A program made the position numbers and the translations under genes. Below, piece after piece: positions 24,733-33,630 of a DNA stretch of 48,202 nt (positions are counted from its first letter, which is position 1; each line of letters opens with the position of its first letter). The notes beneath the pieces were generated by a model. The model saw nothing but the letters and a program-made list of their open reading frames with translations. It did not search any database and was not told the DNA's origin. This DNA comes from Acidobacteriota bacterium. Its GTDB lineage: Bacteria > Pseudomonadota > Alphaproteobacteria > Acetobacterales > Acetobacteraceae. The stretch lies in assembly GCA_903970435.1 (NCBI GenBank), contig CAJCIS010000004.1, positions 1-48,202 on the forward strand. The letters run 5' to 3'.

Positions 24733-25146
24733 GTGATCAAGCAAGTCGTCTTCCTGAAAAAGCGCTCCGACATGACGATGTCAGAGTTCCAAGCGTACTA
24801 TGAAGAGCAGCACTCGCAATTATCGAAGCGCCTTGGCGCCAAGCCGGCCCTGCCCAATGCGCAACGCTATGTGCGGCGATACATCACGCCGGAAAGGAAT
24901 CCGCTGACCGGCGAGGTGATCCATCCCGGCTATGACTGCATTATGGAAATATGGTGGAATTCTCGCGAGGATTATGAAGCCGCGATGAAGGGCCTGGGCG
25001 ATCCGGAATTTCTTGAGGCGCGCATGTTAGATGAAAGGAAGCTGTTTGCCACCAACAGCAACCCCGTGTGCATCGTCGAGGAGCATGAGTCCCCCGTGGG
25101 ACCGCACAATCGCATTCCAAAATGCGTGCCGACATTCGAAGAATGA
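24733..25146 (+). CDS. EthD-domain protein
   Basis: A 137-residue protein of the EthD/dimeric alpha-beta-barrel group. The N-terminus VFLKKRSDMTMSEFQAYYEEQHSQL is the family signature (usually K-x-G-L-S-x-E-E-F-x-x-Y-W-x-x-x-H), followed by AQRYVRRYITPERNPLTGEVIHPGYDCIMEIWWNSREDYEAAM. EthD was described in ethyl tert-butyl ether degradation, and family members are common accessory proteins or small decarboxylase-like enzymes in catabolic clusters. The start is a GTG at 24733 with AGGAGAG six bases before. It carries a C-terminal extension of about 35 residues with several Cys/His/Pro. Its exact role is unknown. Confidence 0.85.
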   Translation: MIKQVVFLKKRSDMTMSEFQAYYEEQHSQLSKRLGAKPALPNAQRYVRRYITPERNPLTGEVIHPGYDCIMEIWWNSREDYEAAMKGLGDPEFLEARMLDERKLFATNSNPVCIVEEHESPVGPHNRIPKCVPTFEE

Positions 25147-25209
25147 CGGCGGCGCGCGTATGTGGCCGGGTTTGGGTAGGGTTTCATGAAGCCGGCGACG
25201 GGCTGAACA

Positions 25210-25698
25210 TCACCTCCTGAAACGTTCAACCGCCTCCTGCGCCGTCATCATAACTAGAGGAATTTCGCGATCGGTGGAGGCCTGGTAATTCTCGTAGGGT
25301 GGGAATATGCCAACCATGAAGTCCCAGATTTTCGCGCGTTCCGCCAATCCCGGCTCCCGCCATGTGGCGCGAAATGCCTGGGTCGCGACCTGAAATCCGA
25401 CCTCCTGGGAGTCCTTGATATTCAGGTACCAGGCCGGGTGGTGGTCCGCGCCGCCCTTCGACGCGACGACCACAACTTCGCCGGCGATATCACCGTAGAT
25501 CAACGGCGTGATCCTTGTCTCATGGGTTCTGCGGCCGGTGGTTTGCAGCAGCAAGGTTGTCGTGAATTGGTGACCGCGAATGTCGCGCAGGTCCATGACG
25601 TGGCCTTCGGCACCGCCTGATTTTAGATACATTTCCAAATGGTCGGTTTTGAAGTCGCGTCGTGCTTCTGCAATTTTCTTGTAGGTTTCGTTGGACAT
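25210..25698 (-). CDS. Ddn-like nitroreductase/deazaflavin-type oxidoreductase (DUF385)
   Basis: A 162-residue protein with the split-barrel pattern of the Ddn/DUF385 group: TTLLLQTTGRRTHETRITPLIYGDIAGEVVVVASKGGADHHPAWYLNIKDSQEVGFQV. In mycobacteria this family uses deazaflavin F420 or shuts down quinones and nitro compounds. The GRRTGxxRxTPL and GGxxxxPxWYxNL motifs are both recognisable (here GRRTHETRITPL and GGADHHPAWYLNI). ATG 25698 is preceded by GGAGGTCTCCA. Whether this organism makes F420 is unknown, so the cofactor could be another flavin. It converges with EthD, with 63 bases between. Confidence 0.85.
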   Translation of the reverse strand: MSNETYKKIAEARRDFKTDHLEMYLKSGGAEGHVMDLRDIRGHQFTTTLLLQTTGRRTHETRITPLIYGDIAGEVVVVASKGGADHHPAWYLNIKDSQEVGFQVATQAFRATWREPGLAERAKIWDFMVGIFPPYENYQASTDREIPLVMMTAQEAVERFRR

Positions 25699-25723
25699 TG
25701 GAGACCTCCGTTGCGTTGAAATT

Positions 25724-25774
25724 GAAGGAAGGAAATATTTCTTTCTTGAAAAAAAGAAACCAAAAGCTTTTGCC
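25724..25774 (-). repeat. AT-rich palindromic repeat, copy 9 (reverse, left half of pair B)
   Basis: Reverse copy placed 25 bases upstream of the Ddn-like start. It has an enlarged centre with AAATATTT. A 38-base spacer separates it from copy 10. Confidence 0.88.
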
Positions 25775-25812
25775 CGTTGACCGCTCGGCGGAGGCAACGC
25801 ATATCCCCAAAC

Positions 25813-25860
25813 GAGCAAAAGCTGTTTAGATCTTTCTTTCAAAAAAGACCTGCTTCCTTA
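25813..25860 (+). repeat. AT-rich palindromic repeat, copy 10 (forward, right half of pair B)
   Basis: Forward copy with the core changed to GATCTTTCTTTC, ending three bases before the stop codon of the selenoprotein gene. Confidence 0.88.
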
Positions 25861-25863
25861 CCC

Positions 25864-27603
25864 CTATTCCTGTCGCATTCTATCCGCCCAGCCTTCCGGC
25901 AATTTTATTCTCTTCGCTGTCGGGAAGCCAAGATAGCCATTATGGCCGAATGTATAGGCGTTGGTTCGTAACGGATCGCCGGCCACGAGCACGATGAAAT
26001 CGTCTGGCTTCAACACGATCGGAACCAGCCGGTTTGGATCGTCCGATGTGTGGAAGTCCTGGGGCAGGCGGCCGAGATTGACCTGGCGTTCCAACGAGCC
26101 GATTCGGAAATCCGCCCATTTCTCGGTAAATGCCTCGACCCGCCAGGCGGCCATGCGGGCATGTTCAAACAAATACCGCTTGACGTCGTCCTTGCTCCAA
26201 CCGGCACGCGCCAGCGTTTCCGCCAAGATCGGGCTGAGCACGAGGACCGGCCGCAATGTGCCGATCGAGAGGCTGCCGACGGTGAAGACAATTTCCCACC
26301 CTGTTTGCTTGCCGACGCCATCGGCAATGTAGGGCATCATCTCCTCCGGCGTGCTGCCGGTGACCGAGGCCATGACGGCGCCGCTGGTTTGCCTGGAAAT
26401 AGTAACGACATTGTCGCCTGCCGCAAATCCCATGTCCACGCTGTGTGGCGGCCAGCCGATCCTGGCGAGTGCATCCTCGTTCTCGGCTAGAACGACGCGA
26501 AAACTGTTGCCGAAGGTGCCCTTGTCGGTCTTGTGCGGGAGAAAGCCGGCGATGTTGCGAAGTGCCAGCCGCCAGAAACGGCCGACCGACGTGTTCGCCA
26601 TGAAGCCGTCGCGCAGTACACCTTGCGTATAGTTGAAGTTGAGATCCTTTATGATGGGACCGTTCAGGATGATTAGTGTATCCGCGCCCGGCGTGTTGCC
26701 GCTGTGTTCGACGCCATAGACGGGATCGGCCATGGCTTCGACGAGCGCCACCAAAATCGGCATATATTCCGGACGGCAGCCGGCCATGACGCCGTTGACA
26801 GCGACGGCCCAGATCGTTGCGGCGCGATTTTCCGGCAATAGAATGCCAAGCGATTCCTCCGGCACACGATCGGTGAAGCTGAGGAACGTCTCGATCTTTT
26901 CGAGGGTGGGCGGAACGATCGGCAGCCCGTCGCTCCATTCCCGCTCATAGAAATGGGCGTTGACCTCCTCGAACGTGCCGCCGAATACGATCTCGCGCGC
27001 GCCCGGTTCGGCGAGGATTTCACGCGATGCCGGCTGCAGCAGCAGATTTTCGATTACCTGCGGGGCGGTGACATTATGCACGTTCGCACGCAATTCGGCG
27101 ACGCTCTGCGCGCCGGGATGACCCGGGATCATGGCCACGGGAAGATTGGGCATGCCGAGGCCCACCGACGTCGCCGCAGCCTGACCGAGAAAACCCTCGC
27201 AGACGAGCGAAGATGTGGGAAAGCCGGCCCGTTCGCACGCTTCGCTGGCCCGCAACACGGCGGGCGTACAGCTGCCTCAACAAGCCATCGATGAGATGGC
27301 TGCATCGACGCCGAGTTCTCTGAAGCGCTGCGGCAGCGCGGCGAGCAATTCCTTTTCGTTCACCGCGTGAGTTGAACCGAATTCGCGCCAGCTGATGAAT
27401 TTCACATGGGGGTATTGCGCGCGCAATTTCTCTTCCAGGGCGGCAAAAACCTGGTCGCCGGCGAAAAGATAATCCCAAAGCTGGGCGATGGTCTTGCCTT
27501 GGAGCGTCTCGAGCCGCTTGGCCAGCGGGCGCATTTTCTGCTGGCGCGCGCCGCTTGGCCACACCACGTCGTAATGGCCGTTTCCACTGGAACGTGTCGC
27601 CAT
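25864..27603 (-). CDS. UGSC-family selenoprotein read through an in-frame UGA
   Basis: Two open frames in the same phase (27603-27280 and 27276-25864) are joined by a single TGA at 27279-27277. Reading TGA as selenocysteine gives a 579-residue protein with C108-U109-G-S-C112-T, the diagnostic motif of the UGSC proteins, known as selenoproteins in marine bacteria. The N-terminal 190 residues form the UGSC domain (VDAAISSMAC-U-GSCTPAVLRASEACERAGFPTSSLV), a thiol/selenol redox-type centre. The C-terminal 380 residues are a conserved domain of unknown function (WSDGLPIVPPTLEKIETFL, NNGVMAGCRPEYMPIL-like as VNGVMAGCRPEYMP, HSGNTPGADTLIILNGP). ATG 27603 follows AAGGGGA. A SECIS-like hairpin lies just after the UGA. 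A thioredoxin-reductase-like gene is 62 bases upstream and is likely the redox partner. Confidence 0.85.
27244..27272 (-). promoter_or_regulatory. Bacterial SECIS-like hairpin after the UGA codon
   Basis: Counting from the base after UGA, bases 5-8 GCUG pair with 30-33 CAGC. After a 3-base bulge (UAC), bases 12-17 GCCCGC pair with 24-29 GCGGGC. The apical loop is CGUGUU, beginning 17 bases after UGA with G as its second base. Upper-stem length, distance and the loop G all agree with the published bacterial SECIS model, in which SelB binds the loop. Confidence 0.75.
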
Positions 27604-27665
27604 GTTCAAATCCCCTTGCCTGTTCGCCATCGATGTGGGTCGCCCGTGCAATATCGCCGTGGCGA

Positions 27666-28586
27666 TCAATTCGATAATAGCCGCGCCACGGCTTCCGCAG
27701 CGCCGACACCCTCCGCCATAGCTTGGATCAGATTTCCGCCATAAGCAAGGCGGACGGCGCCCACCGCGAACACGCGCCTGTCGGACGTGGCGAAATCGGC
27801 ATCGGTCTGAATGCAGCCCGACGCGACGCGTAATGAGTTTGCAACGAGGCCGCTATTTGGCACCACGCCGATGAACGGAAAGAGGCCGGTGCAGTCGATG
27901 TCCGAGCGCGCGCCGTGCTTGGCGTTGCGCACGCGAACCCCGCTCAGCCCGTCTTCACCGAGGAGTTCCTCCACCTCGCTGTCCCAGATGAAATCGACAT
28001 TCTCTCGGGCCGCGATCTTCTCGATGTAATCACGCTTTGCCTTCAGCTTGCTGCGGCACACTATGATGACGCGCCGGCTGGTTTTGGCGAGGACCAGCGC
28101 CGCATGGACGGCAGCATCACCGCCGCCGGCGACAACCACATCTTGGGCGCGGAAAAATCCGCCGTCGCAAGTCGCACAATGCGATACACCGCGGCCGGTA
28201 AACTCCACCTCGCGTGCGATGCCAAGGCTACGTAGCGAAGCGCCCGTTGCAATGATAATGGACTCGGGATGATAGGTTCTGTGTTCCGCATCAGTGAGCG
28301 TGAGGCTTGGACCGAGTTCGATCTTCGAGACATGCGCTTCAACGATCTGTACCGCCGCCATGCGCGCATCCCCCAGCAGCGCGGTCGCGAGGTCCTGGCC
28401 GGAGAATGTGCCGGGAACAGGCAGAAAATCGACCTCGCCAACTGTCGCCACAAGCCCGCCAAACAGGCCGCTTCCTTCGAACAGCGTGACCAGCTTGCCA
28501 AGCCGCGCTGTGTGTCGCGCCGCGGCAAGACCGGCGACGCCGCCACCGATGACTGCAACCTGACAGGTATTTTTGAGCGGCCTCAT
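27666..28586 (-). CDS. Thioredoxin-reductase-like FAD-dependent pyridine nucleotide oxidoreductase
   Basis: A 306-residue flavoprotein of thioredoxin reductase architecture. The FAD loop is VIGGGVAGLAAAR (12-24), the redox-active disulfide is C137-A-T-C140 (SHCATCDGGFF), the NAD(P) loop is VVVAGGGDAAVHAALVLA (150-167), and the C-terminal FAD contact is VFAVGAVRLAYGGNLIQAMAEGVGAA. The usual GD before the last segment is GAVR here, a small deviation. ATG 28586 with AGAGAGACC upstream is preferred over ATG 28607. It precedes the UGSC selenoprotein on the same strand with 62 bases between, so it probably reduces that protein or delivers electrons to it. No thioredoxin gene is nearby. Confidence 0.9.
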   Translation of the reverse strand: MRPLKNTCQVAVIGGGVAGLAAARHTARLGKLVTLFEGSGLFGGLVATVGEVDFLPVPGTFSGQDLATALLGDARMAAVQIVEAHVSKIELGPSLTLTDAEHRTYHPESIIIATGASLRSLGIAREVEFTGRGVSHCATCDGGFFRAQDVVVAGGGDAAVHAALVLAKTSRRVIIVCRSKLKAKRDYIEKIAARENVDFIWDSEVEELLGEDGLSGVRVRNAKHGARSDIDCTGLFPFIGVVPNSGLVANSLRVASGCIQTDADFATSDRRVFAVGAVRLAYGGNLIQAMAEGVGAAEAVARLLSN

Positions 28587-28860
28587 TGCGCTGGTCTCTC
28601 TTGGCATGATGAATTGTCCAGCCGCGCCGATAACGGGCCGATGCGCTCATCTCACAGGCGATCGCGGAATGCAAAATGTGGGAGCGGATTTGTTGATCCG
28701 CCGGATCGGCTATGTCTCGATGCGCGGCCTGCGGCAGCGAAGGTGATAGGCGCCGCCGGACCACGGGAGGGGATCGGATGTTCGTTCGGCAAACCAGTCG
28801 TTCAACGGCGCCGGCTTTGATTTCGATCGCGCGCCGGTGTGGCACGCACGGAGGCAACTG

Positions 28861-30345
28861 ATGGGGCTGCCGCTGGAACGCCTTGCGGCGCGCGCCCTCC
28901 AACGCGATGGCGATCGAGCCGCGGTGGAATTTCAGGGGAGGTGGTTCCGCTGGGGCGAGATGCGGCAATTAGCCGAAACATTGGCGGCGCTTATTGAAGC
29001 GAGCGGCGCCGATCCGAATGCGGCGATCGCCTTCGCGCCGCGCAATCGGCCCTCCGCCGTGGCGGCCCTGCTCGGCCTGCTTGCCGAGCGGCGGACCGTG
29101 CGCATGATTTACGCGTTCCAGTCAGGCGCCGGCATTGCACGCGATGTACAGCGGCTCGGGGCGGCCGTGCTGGTGGCGGCGCAAGAGGATTTGGGCGAGG
29201 ACGTTCTGTCCGGCCTGCGCGGCGCGGGTATTGCCGTGATCGGCCTCACCGAAATGTTCGCGGCGGTGATACAAGGAAGCGAGCGCGCAACGAGCCAACG
29301 CGATCCGGATGTGCCGGATGAGCCACGGATCGAAATTCTGACCAGCGGCACGACCGGACCGCCCAAGCATTTCCCGATCGGCTATGACGTGGTAGCGCGT
29401 TACGCGACGGCAACGGGCGAAATTTCAGCCGAACAGGAAAAGGAGGCGGAGACGGCAACGCCCGTTCTGCTGTTCATGCCGCTCGGCAACATTTCGGGCA
29501 TTTATTCGACGGTGCCACCGATGCTGCGGGGCCAGCGCGTGACGCTGCTCGAACGTTTCACCATAGCAGGGTGGCACGATCATATGTTGCGCTACCGGCC
29601 GGAGGTCAGCGGCTTGCCGCCGGCCGGTGTGCAAATGGTGTTGGACGCGGGAATTCCGCGCGAGGATTTACGGTCGGTGCGCGCGATATCGACGGGGGCG
29701 GCACCGCTCGATCCCACGGTGCATCGCGCCTTCGAGGCGCATTTCGGCATCCCCATCCTCTTGTCCTATGGCGCCACCGAATTCGCGGGGCCGGTGACAG
29801 CGATGACCGCAGACCTTCACGCTGTATGGGGCGCACGGAAATTCGGCAGTGTCGGAAGAACCTTGCCTGGGGCTTGCATTCGCGTCGTCGATCCGGAAAG
29901 TGCGGCGGAACTGCCGCCGGGCGAACAAGGAATTCTGGAGGTCATTTCGCCGCGCATCGGACCGCATTGGATACGGACGTCCGACCTGGCGGTGATCGAC
30001 GAGGATGGCTTTCTCTTCCACCGCGGCAGGGCGGATGGTGCCATCATCCGCGGCGGGTTCAAGCTGTTGCCCGAAACGATCGAAAATGCGCTGTTGTTGC
30101 ATCCGGCGGTTTCAGCCGCTTGCGTGGTCGGTGTCGCCGACAAACGACTGGGGCAGGTGCCGGCGGCGGCTGTCCGGATCAAGCCCGGCGCGGAATCAAT
30201 CGGGTGGTGCGAACTTGAGACGCATCTCCGCCTGCATGTGCCGGCGACACACATTCCGGCGATGTGGCGCATCGTCGATGATTTGCCGAAAACACCCTCC
30301 TTCAAGATTGATCGGCCGGCGACCCTGGCGCTTTTCGAAAATTGA
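28861..30345 (+). CDS. AMP-forming acyl-CoA synthetase/ligase, second copy
   Basis: A 494-residue ANL enzyme. It has the phosphate loop ILTSGTTGPPKHFPI, the adenine motif SYGATEFAGP, the hinge region TSDLAVIDEDGFLFHRGRADGAIIRGGFKLLPETIE, and the C-terminal KTPSFKIDR with the catalytic Lys. It is shorter than the ligase at 17590 and not closely similar, so it should act on a different acid of the pathway. ATG 28861 is preceded by GGAGG; a GTG at 28837 is possible but has no such site. The 274-base gap before it separates it from the divergent flavoprotein gene and holds the inverted repeat GCGGAT-N6-ATCCGC at 28684-28701, a possible regulator site. Confidence 0.92.
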   Translation: MGLPLERLAARALQRDGDRAAVEFQGRWFRWGEMRQLAETLAALIEASGADPNAAIAFAPRNRPSAVAALLGLLAERRTVRMIYAFQSGAGIARDVQRLGAAVLVAAQEDLGEDVLSGLRGAGIAVIGLTEMFAAVIQGSERATSQRDPDVPDEPRIEILTSGTTGPPKHFPIGYDVVARYATATGEISAEQEKEAETATPVLLFMPLGNISGIYSTVPPMLRGQRVTLLERFTIAGWHDHMLRYRPEVSGLPPAGVQMVLDAGIPREDLRSVRAISTGAAPLDPTVHRAFEAHFGIPILLSYGATEFAGPVTAMTADLHAVWGARKFGSVGRTLPGACIRVVDPESAAELPPGEQGILEVISPRIGPHWIRTSDLAVIDEDGFLFHRGRADGAIIRGGFKLLPETIENALLLHPAVSAACVVGVADKRLGQVPAAAVRIKPGAESIGWCELETHLRLHVPATHIPAMWRIVDDLPKTPSFKIDRPATLALFEN

Positions 30346-30360
30346 AGAGGCGCGCTTACA

Positions 30361-30412
30361 GAAGGAAGCGTTGAGGAGGCAGTTCTTCCCTGAGGAAAAG
30401 AACCAAGACTTT
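30361..30412 (-). repeat. AT-rich palindromic repeat, copy 11 (reverse, degenerate)
   Basis: Only the outline remains: GGAAGCG, an insertion, then GTTCTTCCCTGAGGAAAAGAAC, then CCAAGACTTTTGG. The arms still pair. It starts 15 bases after the ligase stop. Confidence 0.7.
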
Positions 30413-30598
30413 TGGTCTTGGTGCGTGATCGCCCCGGCGATATCGTTGGGCGCGTTCAACCCGTTGAAAGTCGTTTTGTTTGAGGCGCCTTCGGCCCGCG
30501 AGTCCATAAAGATCAAGACGAATCATTCACCCGACTCTAAGACTGGCGGACTAAAGCAGGTTTTCGGCCCAACAACCAATAATTTTAGGGGGAAGCGC

Positions 30599-33526
30599 GT
30601 GAGGAAGATTGCGTTGCGGGGGGCTCTTGCCGTTTCGACGGCCCTGAGTTTTGTCACGGTCCATGCGGCGGCGCAGCAATCGCCAACCGCACCGGCGGCG
30701 CCTGCCGCCGCGCCGCGTGCAGCCACCAGCGCGCCGGAAGAGGTGGTGGTGACCGCCCGGCGGAGGGAGGAGCGGCTGCAGAACGTGCCGATTTCCATCA
30801 AGGTGTTCAATCAGGCGACGCTCAACAACCGCAACATTCAGACCGCCCAGGAGCTTGCGTCCACCACCCCCTCGTTGTCGGCCAACACCAATTTCGGGAA
30901 TCAGAATACGACGTTTGCGCTACGCGGGTTTGTGCAGGATATCGGCACGCAGCCTTCGGTCGGCACCTACTTTGCCGACGTGGTTTCGCCGCGTGGCGGA
31001 TCCAACCAATTGCCGATCGGTGACAGCCTCAATTCGGGTAGCTTGTTCGATTTGCAAAACGTGCAGATTTTGAAGGGGCCGCAGGGCACACTTTTCGGGC
31101 TCAACACGACCGGTGGCGCCGTGCTTCTCGTGCCGCAAAAACCCACCGGGAATCTCGAGGGGTATCTCGAGGCAGGCTACGGAAATTACGACGCGAAGAG
31201 CGTGCAGGGCGTGATCAACATTCCGATTAGTGACAAGATACGCTTGAGGATTGGCGTCGATCACGAAGATCGCGATGGCTACGAGTACAACAATTCGGGC
31301 ATCGGGCCCACCCATTTCGGAGACCTGGAATATACCGCCGTTCGCGCCAGCCTGGTTGCGGACGTAACGGATGATATCGAGAACTATTTCATCTTCTCGT
31401 ACAGCAACTCCGAGGAGACCGGCGACCTGCAGAAATTGGTCGGCTGCAATCCCTATGCGATTCCCGGAAATCCCATTGGCACGGCAGAAGCCAATCTGTT
31501 CGGCACGCTGGCCTGTGAACAGCTGGCGCGGGAGAAGCACACAGGTTTCTATACGGTGCAAAACCCGCTGCCAGATCCGTATTCGCATTTCCGCACGTTC
31601 CAGGCAATTAACACGACGACATGGACCGCCACCGACAACCTGACAGTCAAGAACATCATCAGCTACGCGCAGTTGAAGGACGACTATAACACGGGGCTTT
31701 TCGGCGCGGATTTCAGCTTGTCGGATGTGCCGGGAATCGGCCAGTTCTTTCCGAAGGGGACCAGGGTTTTCTTCACCGATTCGCAGCCGCCGCCGGGTGC
31801 CGATACCGCCAACCAATCCACCTTCACCGAGGAACTCCAGCTTCAGGCAACCGCGCTCGATTCGCGTCTGACCTACCAGGGCGGCGTCTATGTCGAATTG
31901 AGCGATCCGTTGGGGACCGAAAACGGTTCGGAAAGCCCGACGCTCGCAACCTGCACCAACGCCGCCACGTTCGATTGCCAAAATCCGCTCGGCGAAGGTG
32001 AGGTCGGCCTGACCGTCGGCCGGGAGCGGTCGAAGGATATCGGCGTTTATTCGCAGGCGAGTTATGCCTTGACCGACCAGCTGAAACTGACCGGCGGTGC
32101 GCGATACACCTGGGATAACACATCCGATGGTAACAACCTGATCAGCTATCAGTTGCCCGCCTCTGCCGCGGGCAATGTTACGGCGCTATGCACAAATCCG
32201 GGTTCATCGGGACCTCCCGCCTGCTATACATCGATCAAGGAATCGTCGCGGGCGCCTACATGGTTGCTCGGTCTGGATTATAAACCTCTCGATAACACGT
32301 TGCTTTATGCCAGCTATGTGCGCGGATATCGTGCGGGTGGCGTGGTGCAGAGCCTGTCGGCGCCATTCGATACATATGGACCGGAGCGGGTGAATACCTA
32401 TGAGGCGGGTTTGAAACAGACCTTCCTAGGTGCGATCAACGGCACCTTCGATGCGGACGGGTTCTACAACGATTTTGCCAACCAGCAGCTGCAGATCGGT
32501 TTCGATCCGAAGCCAGGTGAATCCGTTGCACCCGCGAGCGGCATTGCCAACGCCGGCAAGTCCCGTATCTATGGCGCGGAAGTTAATGGGTCGATTACGC
32601 CGTTCCCTGGTTTTACGGCCACGGTTGATTACACGTATCTGAATACGACGATCACGCAAATCGCCGCATTGACGACTCCTGCCAGCAGCAAGTATGTGGT
32701 TGTGGACCAGGCGGTTGCGGGCGACCCCCTTGTTTTGTCGCCGAAGAACAAGGTTACGCTCAGCGGCACCTACACGCTGCCGTTAAATCCGGACTACGGT
32801 AGAATTTCGATTGGTGCGTCGTTCAGTTATACGGATCCGCAGGTTGCGGATTACGCCGATGGCACCGCCGTCATCAGCCCGACGAACGTTCCCAACCTGG
32901 CGGTGAGAGACCTGGGCTATTTGCAGGCGCGCCATTTGCTCGATCTGAACGCCAACTGGACGTCCATATTTGGATCGCCGTTCGATCTTACCGCGTACGC
33001 CACAAACGTCACGAACCAGAAATACTATACCTTCGTCGCCGGCCTCTACTCGTCGAGCCTTGGCTTTGAAACGGCGGAGTTGGGTGAACCAACATTCTAT
33101 GGCTTCAAGGTGCGTTACAATTTCCGCCCGAAGCCGAAGCTGCCGCCGGCACCGCCTGAAGCAGCCGTGGCGCCGGGCGCACCGGCAGTGGCGCCCACCC
33201 GCACCTATCTGGTGTTCTTCGACTGGGATCGCGCCGACCTGACCGACCGGGCGCGGCAGATCGTTGCCGAAGCAGCGCAAGCGAGCCCGCACGTGCAGAC
33301 GACGCGCATTGAAGTAAACGGCTATACCGATTTGTCCGGCACCCCGGCCTACAACCAGAAACTCTCGGTGCGGCGTGCGCAACAGGTGCAGAACGAGCTG
33401 GTGCGTGACGGCGTGGCGCCCGGTGAGATTTCAATTCATGGTTATGGGGAAAGCAACCCGCTTGTGCCGACGGCCCCGGGTGTGCGGGAGCCGCAGAACA
33501 GGCGGGTGGAAATCATTTTGATGTAG
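30599..33526 (+). CDS. TonB-dependent outer-membrane receptor fused to an OmpA-like C-terminal domain
   Basis: A 975-residue protein. Residues 1-25 are a signal peptide ending AAAQQ. A TonB-box-like EEVVVTARRRE follows near residue 48, then a plug (about 60-175, with ILKGPQGTLFGLNTTGGAV) and a 22-strand-type barrel with a final aromatic strand FKVRYNF near 842. After a Pro/Ala linker of about 22 residues come 109 residues of OmpA/MotB fold (TYLVFFDWDRADL, IEVNGYTDLSGTPAYNQKLSVRRAQQVQNEL, GYGESNPL, NRRVEI), which in other proteins binds peptidoglycan. Receptors normally end with the barrel strand, so the fusion is unusual. The start is a GTG at 30599 after AGGGGGAAGC. Its place in the cluster suggests uptake of the hydrophobic substrate. 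Confidence 0.93.
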   Translation: MRKIALRGALAVSTALSFVTVHAAAQQSPTAPAAPAAAPRAATSAPEEVVVTARRREERLQNVPISIKVFNQATLNNRNIQTAQELASTTPSLSANTNFGNQNTTFALRGFVQDIGTQPSVGTYFADVVSPRGGSNQLPIGDSLNSGSLFDLQNVQILKGPQGTLFGLNTTGGAVLLVPQKPTGNLEGYLEAGYGNYDAKSVQGVINIPISDKIRLRIGVDHEDRDGYEYNNSGIGPTHFGDLEYTAVRASLVADVTDDIENYFIFSYSNSEETGDLQKLVGCNPYAIPGNPIGTAEANLFGTLACEQLAREKHTGFYTVQNPLPDPYSHFRTFQAINTTTWTATDNLTVKNIISYAQLKDDYNTGLFGADFSLSDVPGIGQFFPKGTRVFFTDSQPPPGADTANQSTFTEELQLQATALDSRLTYQGGVYVELSDPLGTENGSESPTLATCTNAATFDCQNPLGEGEVGLTVGRERSKDIGVYSQASYALTDQLKLTGGARYTWDNTSDGNNLISYQLPASAAGNVTALCTNPGSSGPPACYTSIKESSRAPTWLLGLDYKPLDNTLLYASYVRGYRAGGVVQSLSAPFDTYGPERVNTYEAGLKQTFLGAINGTFDADGFYNDFANQQLQIGFDPKPGESVAPASGIANAGKSRIYGAEVNGSITPFPGFTATVDYTYLNTTITQIAALTTPASSKYVVVDQAVAGDPLVLSPKNKVTLSGTYTLPLNPDYGRISIGASFSYTDPQVADYADGTAVISPTNVPNLAVRDLGYLQARHLLDLNANWTSIFGSPFDLTAYATNVTNQKYYTFVAGLYSSSLGFETAELGEPTFYGFKVRYNFRPKPKLPPAPPEAAVAPGAPAVAPTRTYLVFFDWDRADLTDRARQIVAEAAQASPHVQTTRIEVNGYTDLSGTPAYNQKLSVRRAQQVQNELVRDGVAPGEISIHGYGESNPLVPTAPGVREPQNRRVEIILM

Positions 33527-33532
33527 GTGGAA

Positions 33533-33580
33533 GAAGGAGGCGGTTCTTTCTTGAAAAAAAGAGCCAAAAAACTTTTGCTC
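33533..33580 (-). repeat. AT-rich palindromic repeat, copy 12 (reverse, left half of pair C)
   Basis: Starts six bases after the TonB-receptor stop. A 23-base spacer separates it from a truncated partner. Confidence 0.9.
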
Positions 33581-33603
33581 TGTTGGTTTGCGCGACACGA
33601 AGA

Positions 33604-33630
33604 GAGCAAGAACTTTTGGTTCTTTTTTCA
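33604..33630 (+). repeat. AT-rich palindromic repeat, copy 13 (forward, truncated half of pair C)
   Basis: Only the left half is present. The T run and TC of the core run directly into the TGA stop (33630-33628 on the minus strand) of the acyl-CoA dehydrogenase gene, so repeat and gene share bases. Confidence 0.75.

Noticed and set aside
27277-27279. TGA between two same-phase frames read as an ordinary nonsense mutation
   Set aside because: The codon falls exactly in a UGSC motif, both sides are conserved, and a SECIS-like stem follows. Sec readthrough explains it better than a pseudogene.
28684-28701. GCGGAT-N6-ATCCGC as a regulator site
   Set aside because: It is short and GC-rich, with no regulator gene next to it. 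It is mentioned with the adjacent ligase but not called as a separate feature.
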